64,000 bases of DNA. Source: Athripsodes cinereus (lineage: Eukaryota > Arthropoda > Insecta > Trichoptera > Leptoceridae). The stretch is from contig OX388316.1 of the NCBI GenBank assembly GCA_947579605.1, positions 11,845,290 to 11,909,289 of the forward strand. The letters are read 5' to 3'. Below are positions 33,591 through 46,009 of the stretch, piece by piece (the first letter of the stretch is position 1; the number at the start of each line of letters is the position of its first letter). The notes beneath the pieces were generated by a model, which searched no databases, was not told the origin of the DNA, and saw only the letters and a list, made by a program, of their open reading frames with translations. The position numbers were made by a program, and so were the translations under genes.

Positions 33591-35317
33591 ACAACAATCG
33601 AAAACAGTGGTTAAATAATTGGTGTACATTTTTTTTTTAAATTAATCTGATTAAAAAGAATATATACCTACCATTATATACTATTTAGTAAAGTAGTGTA
33701 GAAATGATCGATATCTCAAGATTCCACTTATATTCACACAACTTATCTAACTATTTCAAATATTTCATCCGTTGTAAGCCTTTAGGCTACAAATGGCAGT
33801 AATAAGTATAGACAATAATAATTAAATGAATTCTTCTATGCGAAGTGCATCTTCAGATAATAATATTAACAAACTTTATCATCACATTGATCAATAGATT
33901 GTTCAAACGTGTAATTAAAACACAAATAAATCCTTTTTAATACAATCATTAATTATATACAATAAAAGATTTATTTTAAAATAAACACACGTCTGTGAAA
34001 AATAAATTTCAAAAAGCTTTTCGCTTACATGCTATAAAATATAGCTTGGTTATCACCATATAAATATTTTATAGTCCGTTCATATTTGTGTTTGTATATA
34101 TATGTCCTCAATACACGTCGTTATCAGACAAGATAGATGATTTTTTTTATTTAAGTAATTCAGTTGTACGTATTCAATTCTTCACAAGGCCATCCACTCG
34201 TTTGCGATTGATAAAGAATAACACACTCTATACGAGGTATCATCCTCAAGTCATGTTTTAAGCTAAAAAAATCTATAATTATCTCATTGACAGATATAAC
34301 ACTAGATATGTATGTCTTCAGAATTGTTAGGGATTTATTACTTAATATGTTGTTGAGTTTACTTAATTACGACATTTTATAGTGAAGAAAAAAATAATCA
34401 CATAAAAACATTAAAATTACTGTAATTAAATCTATGTTTTTTATACAAAAATAAACCATCAGTATTTATATCAGATCATGAAAAAACTGATGAAAAATAT
34501 TACAACATAGATAAATTTGTCTGCATAGGTAACTGTCATTTCTTAAAGTTGTTGTCAGTAGGTACTTTTGCTATCATCAAGCGTTTTTTTGTCAAATTGA
34601 TCTTGATTCCATGGACAAAGCCGGGTAAGAATATACTAATAATAATAATAAATAACGTTTATAATACGTTATGATTTTAAGCAGCGTTGCGTTATAAATT
34701 TGGTTGTTTTGATAAGATAATTACTAACACGGAACTACCGTTAGGTGTTATAAATAATCGTTATTTTTGTTGCATCTGTATAATCTGTATTAGGATTTAT
34801 TGATTTGTGGATAAGAGTATTATTTTTTTATTAGATATTATTTAAACTTGCACCCACTGCTTGCTTTAAAATAATAATAATATGTAACACCCAATATTAC
34901 CTCAGGCATGATTCATACAACGTTATATTTAGAACAATATGGGTTTGTAAAATATATTGTAATCTACACTGGTGGACGATATTATCGACATAAAAAGTTT
35001 TGAGGAAAATATGAAAAAAAATAATCCAATAAATATGACATGACTTGTAAAATTTAAATAACACAAAGGTATATTATTTTTAAATAAAATAACTTTGTAT
35101 TTAAAATTAACTAAATTATTGTTATTTGAAGCACAAATCCCTTCAGTATCTGCCTTTCAAAGCGTTTTGAATATTTGTTTCTCAGAATAAATAGTTACAT
35201 ACTTGTCTTTCCAGCCCATACCACAACCTTTTTCAGTTTATCATTCACGACCCATGCAATAAGAAAGTGGATAATTTGCCTTGCAGTATTTTAATTTCCC
35301 CTACGCTACATAATTAA
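33591..35317. other. No recognised feature
   Basis: AT-rich with an AAT run near 34636-34655. Confidence 0.5.
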
Positions 35318-35357
35318 AATATATATATATATATATATATAGGTAGATATATATATA
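35318..35357. repeat. (AT)n microsatellite
   Basis: An AT dinucleotide run of about 22 bp, interrupted by AGGTAG, followed by a further ATATATATATA. Confidence 0.9.
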
Positions 35358-35559
35358 AGAAATATTTTCAGATATCCATTTGAAATTTGAATTTCAATGT
35401 CATTAAAAAGTTAACTACAGGGCCAGAGGTTAAAAGAGACAATTGCAGGTAAATGGATGGATTGAGTAAATTAAACCGTGGCTTTTTATTTTTAGTCTAG
35501 TCTACAGAGGTCAGAATAAAATATAACGCAGGGTGATATATTTTTCAACCTATATATAT

Positions 35560-35875
35560 AATGAGTTACAATCCATTGGATTGGTCTGCAACGAGTTTGG
35601 TTTTTCTTCTCCATTCGTCTCTATTCTCCGCCAGTCTTTTCAGCTCCACGTACGAGCCACAGTTCATATCACTCTTCAGTTGGTCCATATATGCGTCTCT
35701 TGGTCGGCCTCTGCCATTTATCCCGTCGGTCTTACCCTCCGCGATGGCTATGAGTAGTCCTGGGTGCCTGATGTTGTGGCCAATCCAGTTAGCTCGTTGT
35801 TGGTTGATTCTCTTAAGGAGTTGCCTTTTTTCGCCTACCCTGGTTACCCTGGTTAGGTTCAACCTATAGCTATGC
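35560..35875 (-). pseudogene. LINE ORF2 C-terminal fragment, open for 98 codons
   Basis: The minus-strand frame reads EKRQLLKRINQQRANWIGHN, then IRHPGLL, IAEGKTDGINGRGRPRDAYM, DQLKSDMNCGSYVELKRLAE and NRDEWRR. The order RRANWIGHxxRH, GRGRPRxxxxDQ, GSYxExKRLAxxRxEWR is that of an RTE-type LINE ORF2 tail. No reverse transcriptase domain remains. The plus-strand frames over the same bases are shadows. The 3' end faces the TATATATA stretch at 35550. Confidence 0.8.
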
Positions 35876-36307
35876 GAAAAACAAAGTGTTCATTTCTTCA
35901 ACAATGTTTATTCAATCTTTAGTAGGCACAACTTCGAATTGATAAGAGTCACTTATTTAGTTCACTGGTGTAGTTTGGAGCTCAATATCATATAGCTTCA
36001 TAAATCACAGATACCAACTACCTACCATTGTTAATTTATTGCAGCAAATAGCCGTTGTGTTTTTTTTAGAATCACACTGGATTATAATAATGTTATCTAA
36101 TACAAATGCATTGTTTGTTTCCAATGTCAAGATCAAACATCACATTATATAAGTATAGAAATTACTACAGAGTAAGTAATTATTATTGCTGACTTTATTA
36201 TATAGATATCAATTTATATACACACATATGCAGATAGGTACTTATCAACAACTTGGAGCAGTCTAAAAAATTACGACATAATAAAGTTGAATCGTTCATG
36301 CATTCTT
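35876..36307. other. No recognised feature
   Basis: AT-rich. Nothing identified. Confidence 0.5.
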
Positions 36308-36352
36308 ACCATCACGCTATTCTCCAAAAGTGGGGTAGCCAGCAAATTTACT
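36308..36352 (+). repeat. Family A repeat, 5' fragment
   Basis: CATCACGCTATTCTCCAAAA followed by GTGGGGTAGCCAGCAAATTT matches the 5' block only. Confidence 0.55.
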
Positions 36353-37019
36353 GCTTGTAAAATAGATGAATAATTACATTATCAATATATATCCGAAATG
36401 TTTCTACTTTCGTAGGTACCTACTTAGGCACACAATTTCGTTATGGTTTATAGATTTTCATTTCTGTTCATGTCTCCTAGATAAAATTCTCAGATTTATT
36501 TTTAAGCATATTGGATAGGACTGTGAGTTATACAGGCTCACTAGTTAGGTTATTTAAAAGGTAGGTACTTAATAATATTCTTTAGTACCTTAAAGCCATT
36601 GATATTGGGTTGGTCAGTACCGGTGCCTCATAAAGTTAAATTCAGTCAGCGACTATAATCTTCTACAAATCGCTGAAGGGCAGAGAACATCAGTTGTTGC
36701 TGTTGTTGACCATAAGGTATTGCGAACAATATTTAACAATAATAATATGAAGATAGTACCTACCCATATAACCTTGCTTGTTGTATTCTGATACATAAGT
36801 GCAGGATACAATAGTATAGGTAGATTCTCATACACTGTATGAATTATCAAATTTACCTGCCTAAATATTGAATTTAATATCGTTATAGGTTTGTTTAAGT
36901 CTATAGGATAATGTTGCTATCATAGAACCAGCTGCTTTAATTATATTCATTCACTGTTGAAGGAAATCTTCATCATACGCACGAAAGAAAAAAGTTGTCG
37001 TCATTGTAGATAAAGTCTC
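36353..37019. other. No recognised gene
   Basis: 36640-36720 (CGCTGAAGGGCAGAGAACAT) may be LINE 3' debris. No confirmed frame. Confidence 0.45.
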
Positions 37020-37262
37020 CAAGCTGAAATGGCAATGGGCTGGTCATGTGGCAAGGCGAGAGGATGGCAGGTAGACTTCCAGAATTCTTGAATGGAGGCC
37101 GTGGGAGGACAAAAGAAGTGTTGGAAGACCCCAAAAAAGATGGGTCGAAGATATTGTCCAAGTGATGGGAAAACAGTAGTGTCGAGTTGCTCGAGATCGA
37201 AAAGTGTGGAAAAGTTTTGAAGAGGCCTTTATTCAGCAGTGGAGAGAAGAAGGCTAGCAGTG
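37020..37262 (+). pseudogene. LINE ORF2 C-terminal fragment
   Basis: Plus-strand codons give VDKVSKLKWQWAGHVARRED, then RSVGRPQKRWVEDIVQVMG, and RVARDRKVWKSFEEAFIQQW followed by REEG. Internal stops at the expected W positions (TAG for TGG) and one frameshift mark it as dead. KWQWAGHVAR, GRPxxRWVEDI and WxSxEEAFIQQW are the usual landmarks. It is related to 10717-10946 but more complete. Confidence 0.75.
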
Positions 37263-37479
37263 AAGCACGAATCTTCTTCCACCTTAGCCCCGGTTTTCTT
37301 ATCGTATCGTAGCTCCATATTAATGATTATTTTCTTATATTATTCTTCGAAATTATTGGTCTCCAGTCTATTAATTTACGGCTCCACCTATCGACTTTTC
37401 TAAATCTATAAAAAATACATTAGTCAATATTGAATAGACGAGCATGTGCAATAAGCGAAAAGTGTGTGCAATGATAAGA

Positions 37480-37715
37480 TTATGTGGCGGTCGGCACTTT
37501 CTGGCTATACAATGTTTTAGGCCATTGGCGATGGATAATTTTTCTAAAAAAGCGTAATCGAGATTTAAGTGAGTTTAGCAATACGCGGAATATACGGCAA
37601 TGGATCGGAATAACACGGATGGGAGAGCTGGTCAGCACAGCGCGAGACAGGGAGGCATTCTCCAGAGTGATCGCCAATGTCGGGGGGACCTGATATGGCA
37701 CTGATAGAAGAAGCA
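37480..37715 (+). pseudogene. LINE C-terminal fragment, RVIANVGGT family
   Basis: An open stretch on plus contains RQWIGITRMGELVSTARDRE then AFSRVIANVGGT-stop. The DRExFxxVxxN end with a GGT-stop recurs in decayed form at 2280-2330. It is not separable into domains, and LINE origin is inferred from the tail pattern. Confidence 0.5.
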
Positions 37716-37734
37716 ATACTTTAAGTTAGTTTAA

Positions 37735-37940
37735 CACTGTTCTTCCGTCTGCAAGGGTTCCGTCGGCCCGGGCGTGCCTCTTTCTTTCACAATACACCGT
37801 TCCTATAACAACGACATCAGAGCGCAGAGAATGTCGTGGGAAAAGGTGACACGATTGGCGTAGAGTCGCTCTGAATGAATGATGTTGCTTTCTGCCCTCT
37901 GCTCCCGAAAAGAGCGTTGAGGGCAATGATGATAATTAAC
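37735..37940 (+). pseudogene. LINE C-terminal fragment, LVSALCSREER family
   Basis: Plus codons near 37845-37920 read VTRLA-stop-SRSE.., then LLSALCSRKER-stop and an ATGATGATAA-type 3' end. The same end (TQLAQRRSEWRRLVSALCSR, then EER-stop) is found intact on minus at 51056-51150. Two premature stops are present. An open frame on the other strand here is a shadow. Confidence 0.65.
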
Positions 37941-39063
37941 AATAGGTATTTTTAATTATTGTGGTCTGATTGCGGCGCTTACGAATTTCACACAAGATAC
38001 AGTTTGTTTTTTGTGTCTGTTAGTATGAGTAAGTGCACTCAGTAATAATTATTCGGTTCTTTTGACATATGATATTACTCAACAAGAGGACGAAAGTAAA
38101 ATGAAAAAACAACATGACATGACAAAGATATTATGAACACATGTTATTTGTCGACAGGAAACCACCGTGAACTTTGAAGGAATATTTATGGGCTTATGAT
38201 CGAGGGAATATTCTATAAAGTGTTAAATTTTAACGGAGACTTTAATTAGGTATAAATTGAACTATGAGGATTGATTGTAACAACTTTAAATCAACGTATT
38301 GTTGTATTTTTTAGTTTTCTTAATTTTTCTTAAGTTTCGACATGTGGTATCTTTGTCAAACTATGAATTTCACCGATACCTACCAACCAATTGACATGAT
38401 AAAACAAAAAAATCTAATCAGTTTTTGATGTTCTCGTGAAAGACAATCCATAGTTGTGAGGTTTCGAACATGGGTATAAATGTTAATTAGGTTTAATAAA
38501 TGTTATGGTAGGTATGCTGGAAATCTTCTGTTACCGACTGACAGTGTTTTCGCGGAATAAACATGTCTATAAGAATATTGCCTGCTAGGCACTACAAAGA
38601 CTTTCAACTTATTGGTATTTATACCCAATTCATAATAAGCCTTCGTAGAAATTTGTTTTTGACTTTTTTATGAAAATCGTCGTCTTGTTTAGGTAGGAAC
38701 ATATTTATTTAAGTACTTTCATACAGTGCAAAATACCTGCGTAAAAACATAACATCAATGTTTTGTGAAAACATTCAAGATTTTCTTATAATACTAGTTG
38801 ATTTATAGTTCGAGATGTAAATCGTTATCAGACCGTTAATACTTTCGTATGGTGTTTCAGTATACACTCCAAAATGTGTTTTGAATCATAATCAGTTATT
38901 TTATGTCATATCTCTAACAATTTGAAAAGTGAGATTGAAAATTGGCTCGGATTAGTTGGTTCTGGGAATGCCTGTCTTATTATCTACAGTCACTACAATC
39001 CCGAAGATTAGAAGATGGAAGGAAGTTAATATAATGAGTCTTACGAGTATATCACCAACATTT
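37941..39063. other. No recognised feature
   Basis: AT-rich. Nothing identified. Confidence 0.5.
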
Positions 39064-39240
39064 ATGTTGATGTATGTATGTATGTATGTTGGATGATTTA
39101 TTCGGCGCCGTTTAATGGAGCGTCCATCTCAAGGGCGCGGGAAATTATGTTGGAAGAGCGATTTCTTCAACTTGCTCCTGAACGTTGTTATCGGCTGGTT
39201 TTTACGGAGGTCCTCGGGAAGTCGATATAGATATACGTAT
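39064..39240 (-). pseudogene. LINE 3' end with (ACAT)n tail, minus orientation
   Basis: The plus strand shows the reversed tail (TGTA)n at 39066-39090 then GTTGGATGATTTATTCGGCG, CCGTTTAATGGAGCGTCC and TCAAGGGCGCGGGAAATTAT. Read on minus, it encodes FPEDLRKNQP-like residues and ends with the same 3' block as the plus-strand copy at 44930-45265. It is a 5'-truncated CR1/jockey-like insertion. Confidence 0.7.
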
Positions 39241-39339
39241 GAGATATTGATATACGTATAAGTTGGTGTCTAATAGACCTTTTTCTATTGACTTCTTGCC
39301 GTGTCTCGTGTTTGATAATAATGATAATTATTGGACTAT

Positions 39340-39585
39340 TTTTATGTGGCGCCGTTTAATGATCCGTGACCATCTCAAGGGAGCCGTGACTTCTTCCGAA
39401 CAGCAGCATCTTTAAATTGGTTCTATGTGTGGTGATGGACTGATTCTCTCTCAATTCAGTCTGGGGGCAATCTGTTCCAGGCAATTGGCGTGCTCCCTGA
39501 ACTCTGATTGAGTGAGATGAGACAGAGAGGGTAGAATTCCTGAGAAACTGTCTTTTTCGTCTATTTTTGTGTTTAATCATACTCT
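39340..39585 (-). pseudogene. LINE ORF2 C-terminal fragment, GGCGCCGTTTAATGATCC subfamily
   Basis: On minus, an open stretch carries LPGTDCPQTELRENQSITTH, then RTNLKMLLFGRSHGSLEM. ENQSITTHRxxLKxLLF is the motif also seen at 45130-45180. The plus strand starts TGGCGCCGTTTAATGATCCG, shared with 60980-61041 and, inverted, 8040. Confidence 0.65.
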
Positions 39586-42453
39586 CACACGTTCAATGAT
39601 CAATTTACTCAAAAAAATCATCACTTCAAAATGACCACCTGCTTCATGATTCTTTGACGACAACATTTCTTTATACCTGTTCAGAATTTGAAGATTGAAT
39701 GAAATTGATCACCTAGTCATCAGGGAACCTGATCATCAGGGATCCTGACAAGGCTTTACAAGAAGTTGAAAATTGACGAAAACCGTTAGAATAATAATTA
39801 AATGAGCTATCACCCACAAGTATGTACACACCACTTCTGAAAATATTTACAACACTTACGTATTTTGTTTTTTTTTAGGAATTTACTAACTAATACTGTA
39901 TAATGACATAATATTTCATGATAATATGCAGCTATGCATTAAATTAGCAGCCTGCACACACCTTACATAGGGCGGAAACCAAGATTAACAAACCATTAGA
40001 TGAGTTATGTGGATCAATAATGATTTATCTCTAAAGACTTGCTGCCAGTCAAATAGGCAGACAAAAGTTTTTTGTCATGGATCCAAATTCCAACACGCAT
40101 AAACAATATTAATAAAAAATTGTTGTATACAAACATATGGAATGCGTTATGAAGATAAACTATTAGATATGAGAATTGTGACTTATGGGATTGTGACTGC
40201 GAGGGGGTAGAAAAAACAAAAAACTTGAACAAGAAAGTATGTCATGTTATATATGTAGGTATGTATTATATGTATGTTAGGCATGTAAAATAGCTGAACA
40301 TTACAATATTTGTAAAACTCTCGAAGACAAAGGGGGCACTGTGCTTCTGTCCAGAAGGTTTACGACGGTTTGGATGATTTTCTTTCTTGATGTGCTTTTC
40401 AAATTAGGTATACTGTATGTATCACCTTTTCGTACTCACTGTAGAAATTAACTTGGAAGGTAGCATTAAGTAAACTTGCCCTCTGTACGTTTATATTTTT
40501 GTATGGTAGTTAGGCTGTATACTTTTCAAAAACTCAAAGAAAATAAAAAGGAAACCAATTCTGTTTTAAAGACTCGTATTTCTTATCAATCAAATGTTCA
40601 AACTAAATCAATGATTGAAAACTTTAAACTTATGTCAATAAAAAGAATAAAAGATCATACGGTACACGTATCGCCATCTATCGAAGAATGATACAAGTGT
40701 ACGTCTGTCATTCATTAAATTTTGTCTATACTTTGTTATATTATTTAGGTGTCTTTTATTAAGTATACCTGCGCCAAATTATCTAATATCTAGTTTAGAT
40801 TTTTAGTTCTTACTGACATTTTATGATTCCAATACTTATTATTTATCCAACATTAATTTTAGCACCTTACTTTTGAGTTCGGAAACACTAATTATTCTCA
40901 CTCTTTACTCTCATGAATCCAATTTCTTTGAATACTACCTTACTACATTTACATATACATAATATCGCATCCCTCATGGGGTGTGCAATGAGGACTGAAC
41001 GCTAGACCAACCCATCTAAGCACTTCTTTCGCCTACTCCACATTCATATACCTACACAATACCTAATTGTGTTTTTTATACCCATCTATAATTTGAATTT
41101 AGAATCAAAATAGATATTGATATTATAATAAGTAAGTATCTACATATATATCAACTTTTCTTTATAAAAAAAACCCTTAGATAGTTAGCATTCATGTAAA
41201 ATATTAATCCCCAAAAGACCCTAAGTACATACTAAATAGGTGTGTACTTATAAACACGATTATTACAATCATATGACATACCTATTACTGAAAGCGATAT
41301 TTTTGTCAGCACTCAAAATAAGTTTAATCAACGACAGACCTCGTAAATTATGTTCCATATTAGAAACAAAAACTTTTGATGAGGGTCTAATATTTTGTAT
41401 ATTTTTGTAAGTTATTTCTGTTCAACACGTGCAGATTATGTCGGCATATTAGGTGCATCTTCAGATCTTCTCTCATAACTCATTTGTTTAACCCTGCCAA
41501 GTTTTGCTGAAATATATTTAATGTGTACCTAAGTAGATATAGGTAACCAAAAGGGTACCTGATCTAGTAGATGGTTGAAATAATGACTGATTAAAAAATC
41601 TATGTTTTGTAGATATGAAAAATCAATACGATATTTCAAGAATAATATTTCTTCTTTTATAAGTCTCAAGTTAATTAGAAGTACATAGCTGCATAATCCA
41701 AATAACTTGAATTACTAATCGATTAAAAATACTTTATGCTTTACTTTCTAATCCCACTTAAATGCACTAGATTATTGAAATATATCTTAAGACTGTTAAT
41801 TAAGAACCGTAAAATTAAACAGCAATAATATTAAAGTGCAAATAAAAGCAATAATTCGAAGTCTAGACATGACTAATATTATCACATGGATGGGATCATT
41901 ACTGAATTTTTTTACCTTTCGAAGTAATCCATATAAATAATAATTAAGGTATAACTCAAAATCACGAGGCGAAACACCGTTGCATCATCATCGTAAAAGG
42001 AAATTATGTCATAACTTAAAATTATATTATGTTAACTTATTACCTCTGTCTATTGCGGTATAGATCTTAACTTAGATCACCGGATCCTGGAAGGATATAA
42101 AAATCATTAAAAGATTAACATGGCATGGATCTTGCACGTTATAAATCATATGCTTATTAGCGTAACGAGCTGTGGAAGTTTGTTTATATTGTGTTTCTTC
42201 ATGTTTATTTTTTTCAATTTATCATCTGTAAGGTATGAAAATAGCATAATGTTTTAATAATTTAAAACGGAAACTATGGTAAGACGAAGAATATATAATA
42301 TGAAATGTTATTCTATTTAACGGTTGTCGGAAACGTGATGTGTTAATGAGAAACTCAGAAATTATAATTATAAAATAATATTATACTGAATATGGTTTCT
42401 GAATCTCAATGGATGGTTTTGTAATTATAATTTGTGATAAGCATTAGTTTCTG
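39586..42453. other. No recognised gene in a 2.9-kb AT-rich block
   Basis: No element ends, frames or repeats could be supported. The 71-codon frame at 40476-40691 has no recognised domain. Confidence 0.5.
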
Positions 42454-42688
42454 CACTGAGAGAAATATTAACGAAATTTCACAACGAATCATTGGTACGT
42501 ACTATCAGATTAGGACCAGAGATAGCACAAACGATTCATTAGTACGAATCTATAATATTAACTCTTCGCAAACAAATTCTTGGTAAATTTACCAACGACT
42601 AACAAATCGTTTGTGCTATCTCAGGTCCTAATCTGATAGTTCGTACCAATGATTCGTTGTGACTGTTGTGAGTATTTTTCTCAGTGTG
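42452..42688. mobile_element. Snap-back MITE with CACTG ends, copy 2
   Basis: 42454-42686 starts CACTGAGAGAAATATTAACG and ends GAGTATTTTTCTCAGTG, flanked by TG on both sides. It shares most of its sequence with the copy at 18268 (TTCACAACGAATCATTGG, ATTAGGACCAGAGAT, ATAATATTAACTC). The right half has a 25-30 bp internal deletion relative to copy 1. Confidence 0.85.
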
Positions 42689-43879
42689 TCATATGTGAGA
42701 GATGATGCTCTTTGTGCGATCATATTATATTGAGAATGTCCGATGACAGCACCAGAGAATGACAGCAGAGCTTTTTGTTCACGATTCATACAGCCTAAAA
42801 TATCATTTTTCAAAATAAGAGTAAACTGTTCAAGCTATAACGATATCAGAGCGTTAGTGATGTCACGGTAAAGGGTTAAGTATACATTTGCCATAATTCC
42901 GCTGTGAATGGAAGAGACTTTTTAATCCCTTTAGATACCTAACAATGTTACAGGGAACAAACAAGTCTTTTCCATTGGGCGTGATGTAGACAGGGAAGAA
43001 CGAATATAAATTGGACGATAAAATAATCGATGCACAGATGCCAAAGAAAAACAGTTCAATTCGTAACATTGGCTCATTCATTTTGCTTTGCTTGGCAGCT
43101 CATCGAATTTTCGGTCTTTTTTTCTGATACATAATATGTAGTATTAAAACTATTATCTAATAAAAAGAAAATAAGAAATCAAGGATCGAGCTAAGCTTGT
43201 AGTACAGGGAATAGAACATAAAAAAATATGGTATTTGGTATGTACCTACTGCTATATAGGTATCTACCTTCCTATTTATAAACTACATAAGCTCCTTCTG
43301 ATTATTAGTTAGATAGATAGGTAGGTTGGCAAGTATTGAATAATATCTGTTTAGGGCTCTAGGATAAATGGATTACTTAAGAAGCTTCGGGCGTGAATAT
43401 TGATTATTGAATGTGAGACTTGGAATAAGAGAGGGATAAGTCAACAATACACAGTAATTTATAATCATGATAAATGACAACAGCAACATATGAGCTCTGT
43501 TTATACATTTTTGATAAAAGACGTGGTGGAGAAAATTACTACTGAAGAGAGACAATCTCGTTACTGAATATCTCTTCAATAGTATCCTATTATTTTACTG
43601 CATAGTAAAACATTATTTATAGAAGTATTAAAATGCTTAATAAAAACTTTTTTGTTTGTGGTGACATCAATGAACACATATTGTGCTGCAAAATCTTTAT
43701 ATTTCACTTCAATTAAAATTTCGTCCAACAAAAATAAAGCAAAAACTCCATCTGTGGAAATAAACACAAACCTCTGGAGCTTTAATAGGATTCTAGTCAG
43801 AATATTTATCCATGTTAGATTCCATCAAGATTATCTTAATTTTTTTTTAGACTTATAATCCATAATCCATCCGGATTAT
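42689..43879. other. No recognised feature
   Basis: AT-rich. Opposing open frames at 43576-43858 are mutual shadows without a domain. Confidence 0.5.
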
Positions 43880-44022
43880 TGTAGTTGGAAGACATAGCAA
43901 TTTAGCGATAAACTCGCCCTCTGTACATTGAATTGTATAACTGTTATTTTTATGATACTATTTTATTTTGTAATATTGTAACCAATGTACGGTGAAGAAT
44001 AAAATAAATAAATAAATAAATA
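43880..44022 (+). mobile_element. LINE 3' end
   Basis: GTAGTTGGAAGACATAGC, AGCGATAAACTCGCCCTCTG, TTGTAATATTGTAACCAATG and an AAATAAATAAATA tail. It is the closest match to 2420-2572, with only a few differences over 140 bp. Confidence 0.75.
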
Positions 44023-44854
44023 ATTGATCTGGCACTTGGAATTATGAACTAAACAATTTACAATTTCACAACAAAATACACAGATAAAAACGATGATGAT
44101 GACAAAAAAATTTCATCGGTTCAAAGCTACTTCAAGAGTAAAAGATTCAAAATAACTTCATGTCAATGTATGTAATAAATAAATAATAATAATTAAATTG
44201 GTCAATGATACTAAAAAGGGTGAACTTTCACATTGGGCATTTCGTGTGCATTCGATTTTGAATATTTTGATAAATTACACCCAATTTGAACAGTTTTATT
44301 AGTTCAGATAATAAATACGTTATATAGTAACGGTATATATTTTTTTTAAATGGCATCTTTATTTAAGTTCGACGAAGGCGTTACAATTACGAAAAGTATG
44401 CACAATTTTCAATTTTTATTATGAAATTTCAACCAACCGACTTGAACTTCATTATGGTGAAGAATTGACTTATTCCTCTATTATTTAAATCATGTTAAAT
44501 TATGTACAGTGTCGGTAGACACAAGGCTTTGTCTAAGTCTAAAATATTATCCCTGTCCAATCCCACTTTCCTACCTTCTTCAACTTATGTCTGACCAGTA
44601 AACAATAAACCAACCATCTACCCATAATATAATGTTATACCTACCTATCTGTCTAACTTACTCGATAGATAATAGGTACTAAGACAGTTGGTAATGAAAT
44701 ACGTAACATAATAAATATTTCTTAGGGCTGATAATAGGCATGTAACAAATATTATAAATAGATATTTTGAATAATTTCATATGCAAGTGGGTTGGTTCTC
44801 TATTTGAATATTTGTCACATAATTAACGGAAAGCTAATGCCCTCTATGAAAACT
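44023..44854. other. No recognised feature
   Basis: AT-rich. Nothing identified. Confidence 0.5.
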
Positions 44855-44905
44855 TGTATCCTCACACCGTAGGATCCTAACCGCTAGACGATCACGGCTT
44901 TTTTC
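44855..44905 (-). repeat. SINE head fragment (A-box region)
   Basis: Minus strand: GCCGTGATCGTCTAGCGGTT, then AGGATCC and TACGGTGTG. TAGCGGTTAGG is a tRNA-like A box. The B box and body are missing. Confidence 0.45.
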
Positions 44906-44929
44906 ACGTAATATGCATATACATTAGTA

Positions 44930-45265
44930 TATTTTGCAAGCTTTGAACAATATGGCACCTCAGTCACTTTCTGAGCTCTGTGTTCTCAAAACACCTGCAA
45001 GTAGACCTCTACCCTCATCCAAGACATCCACCAACTTGCTGGACGTAAACAATAGAACAAACAAGTCCTGCTTCTATGATAAGGCTTTTGGCGTCGCAGG
45101 ACCCGTCAGCAGGAACCGACTCCCCGAAGACCTCCGTAAAAACCAACCGATAACAACGTTCAGGAGCTAGATGAAGACATCGCTCTTCCAACATAGTTTC
45201 CCGCGCCCTTGAGATGGAAGCTCCATTAATCGACGCCGAATAAATCATCCAACATTGAACATAGG
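44930..45265 (+). pseudogene. LINE ORF2 C-terminus, 78 codons open, plus 3' end
   Basis: The frame reads MQALNNMAPQSLSELCVLKT, then PASRPLPSS, NRTNKSCFYDKAFGVAGPVS, RNRLPEDLRKNQPITTFRS-stop. FGVAGPVxWNRLPxxLR is a signature of CR1/jockey-like LINE ORF2 C-termini, here with W changed to R. After the stop, TTCCCGCGCCCTTGAGATGG and AATAAATCATCCAACAT form the 3' end. The same element is inverted at 39064-39240. The reverse transcriptase domain is absent. Confidence 0.78.
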
Positions 45266-46009
45266 TACATACAGTAAAATGCATATAAGGCAAAACATAC
45301 ACAGAAAGATAAAAAATGGATAAATGGATGTGTTAAAAAAAAATAGACAGATGAAATCAAAATAAAGAGATTCATATATAGATAAACGTAAAAAGATCTA
45401 TAGATGAAGCATGTAACATAGATGAATAAAAAAAAAGATAGGAGCCGTCATGTTTATTGAAAGATATTATTATGCAAATATTTTGTTAAAGCATTCTTTG
45501 ACAATGTGATTTTCACTCTTTGCAGGAGAGCATACCTACATGAGTTCGTGAAATCTAAAAGCTTTTTCGATACATGGAAATGGCTTATAGAAGCTAATCG
45601 AGGTGCAGAGCTCTTGAAGCTAGTGCGATATATTATTTGAGTAGGACTATTATATTCTGTTGTCCAATATCACTGGTAGGTAGTTCAATGATTTGTTGAT
45701 AGATAATAATATGTAATAATAAGAATATGTGAATCATACATAAGAAGATATTAGAAACACAACACCCACACAAAATTATGAAGTTGAACCTACATTGTAA
45801 TTCTTATTGCAAAGTCCTGGGATAAAACGCCCACTATCTTACCTGTTATCAATATAACCGCAGTTGAATATATACCTACTCGTACGAATATCACATATTT
45901 TATAGAAAATTAATTTAATTATAAACGATTCTTACCAATTCCTATTTTTCTCCATAATTCAAAGGCTTTTCCTATATGGAATCCGTTTCTTCTTCTTCAT
46001 TCATTCATT
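45266..46009. other. No recognised feature
   Basis: AT-rich. Nothing identified. Confidence 0.5.

Noticed and set aside
35533..35869. Open frames of 74 and 102 codons on the plus strand
   Set aside because: They are antisense to the LINE ORF2 tail at 35560-35875, whose WIGH and GRGRPR motifs are real.
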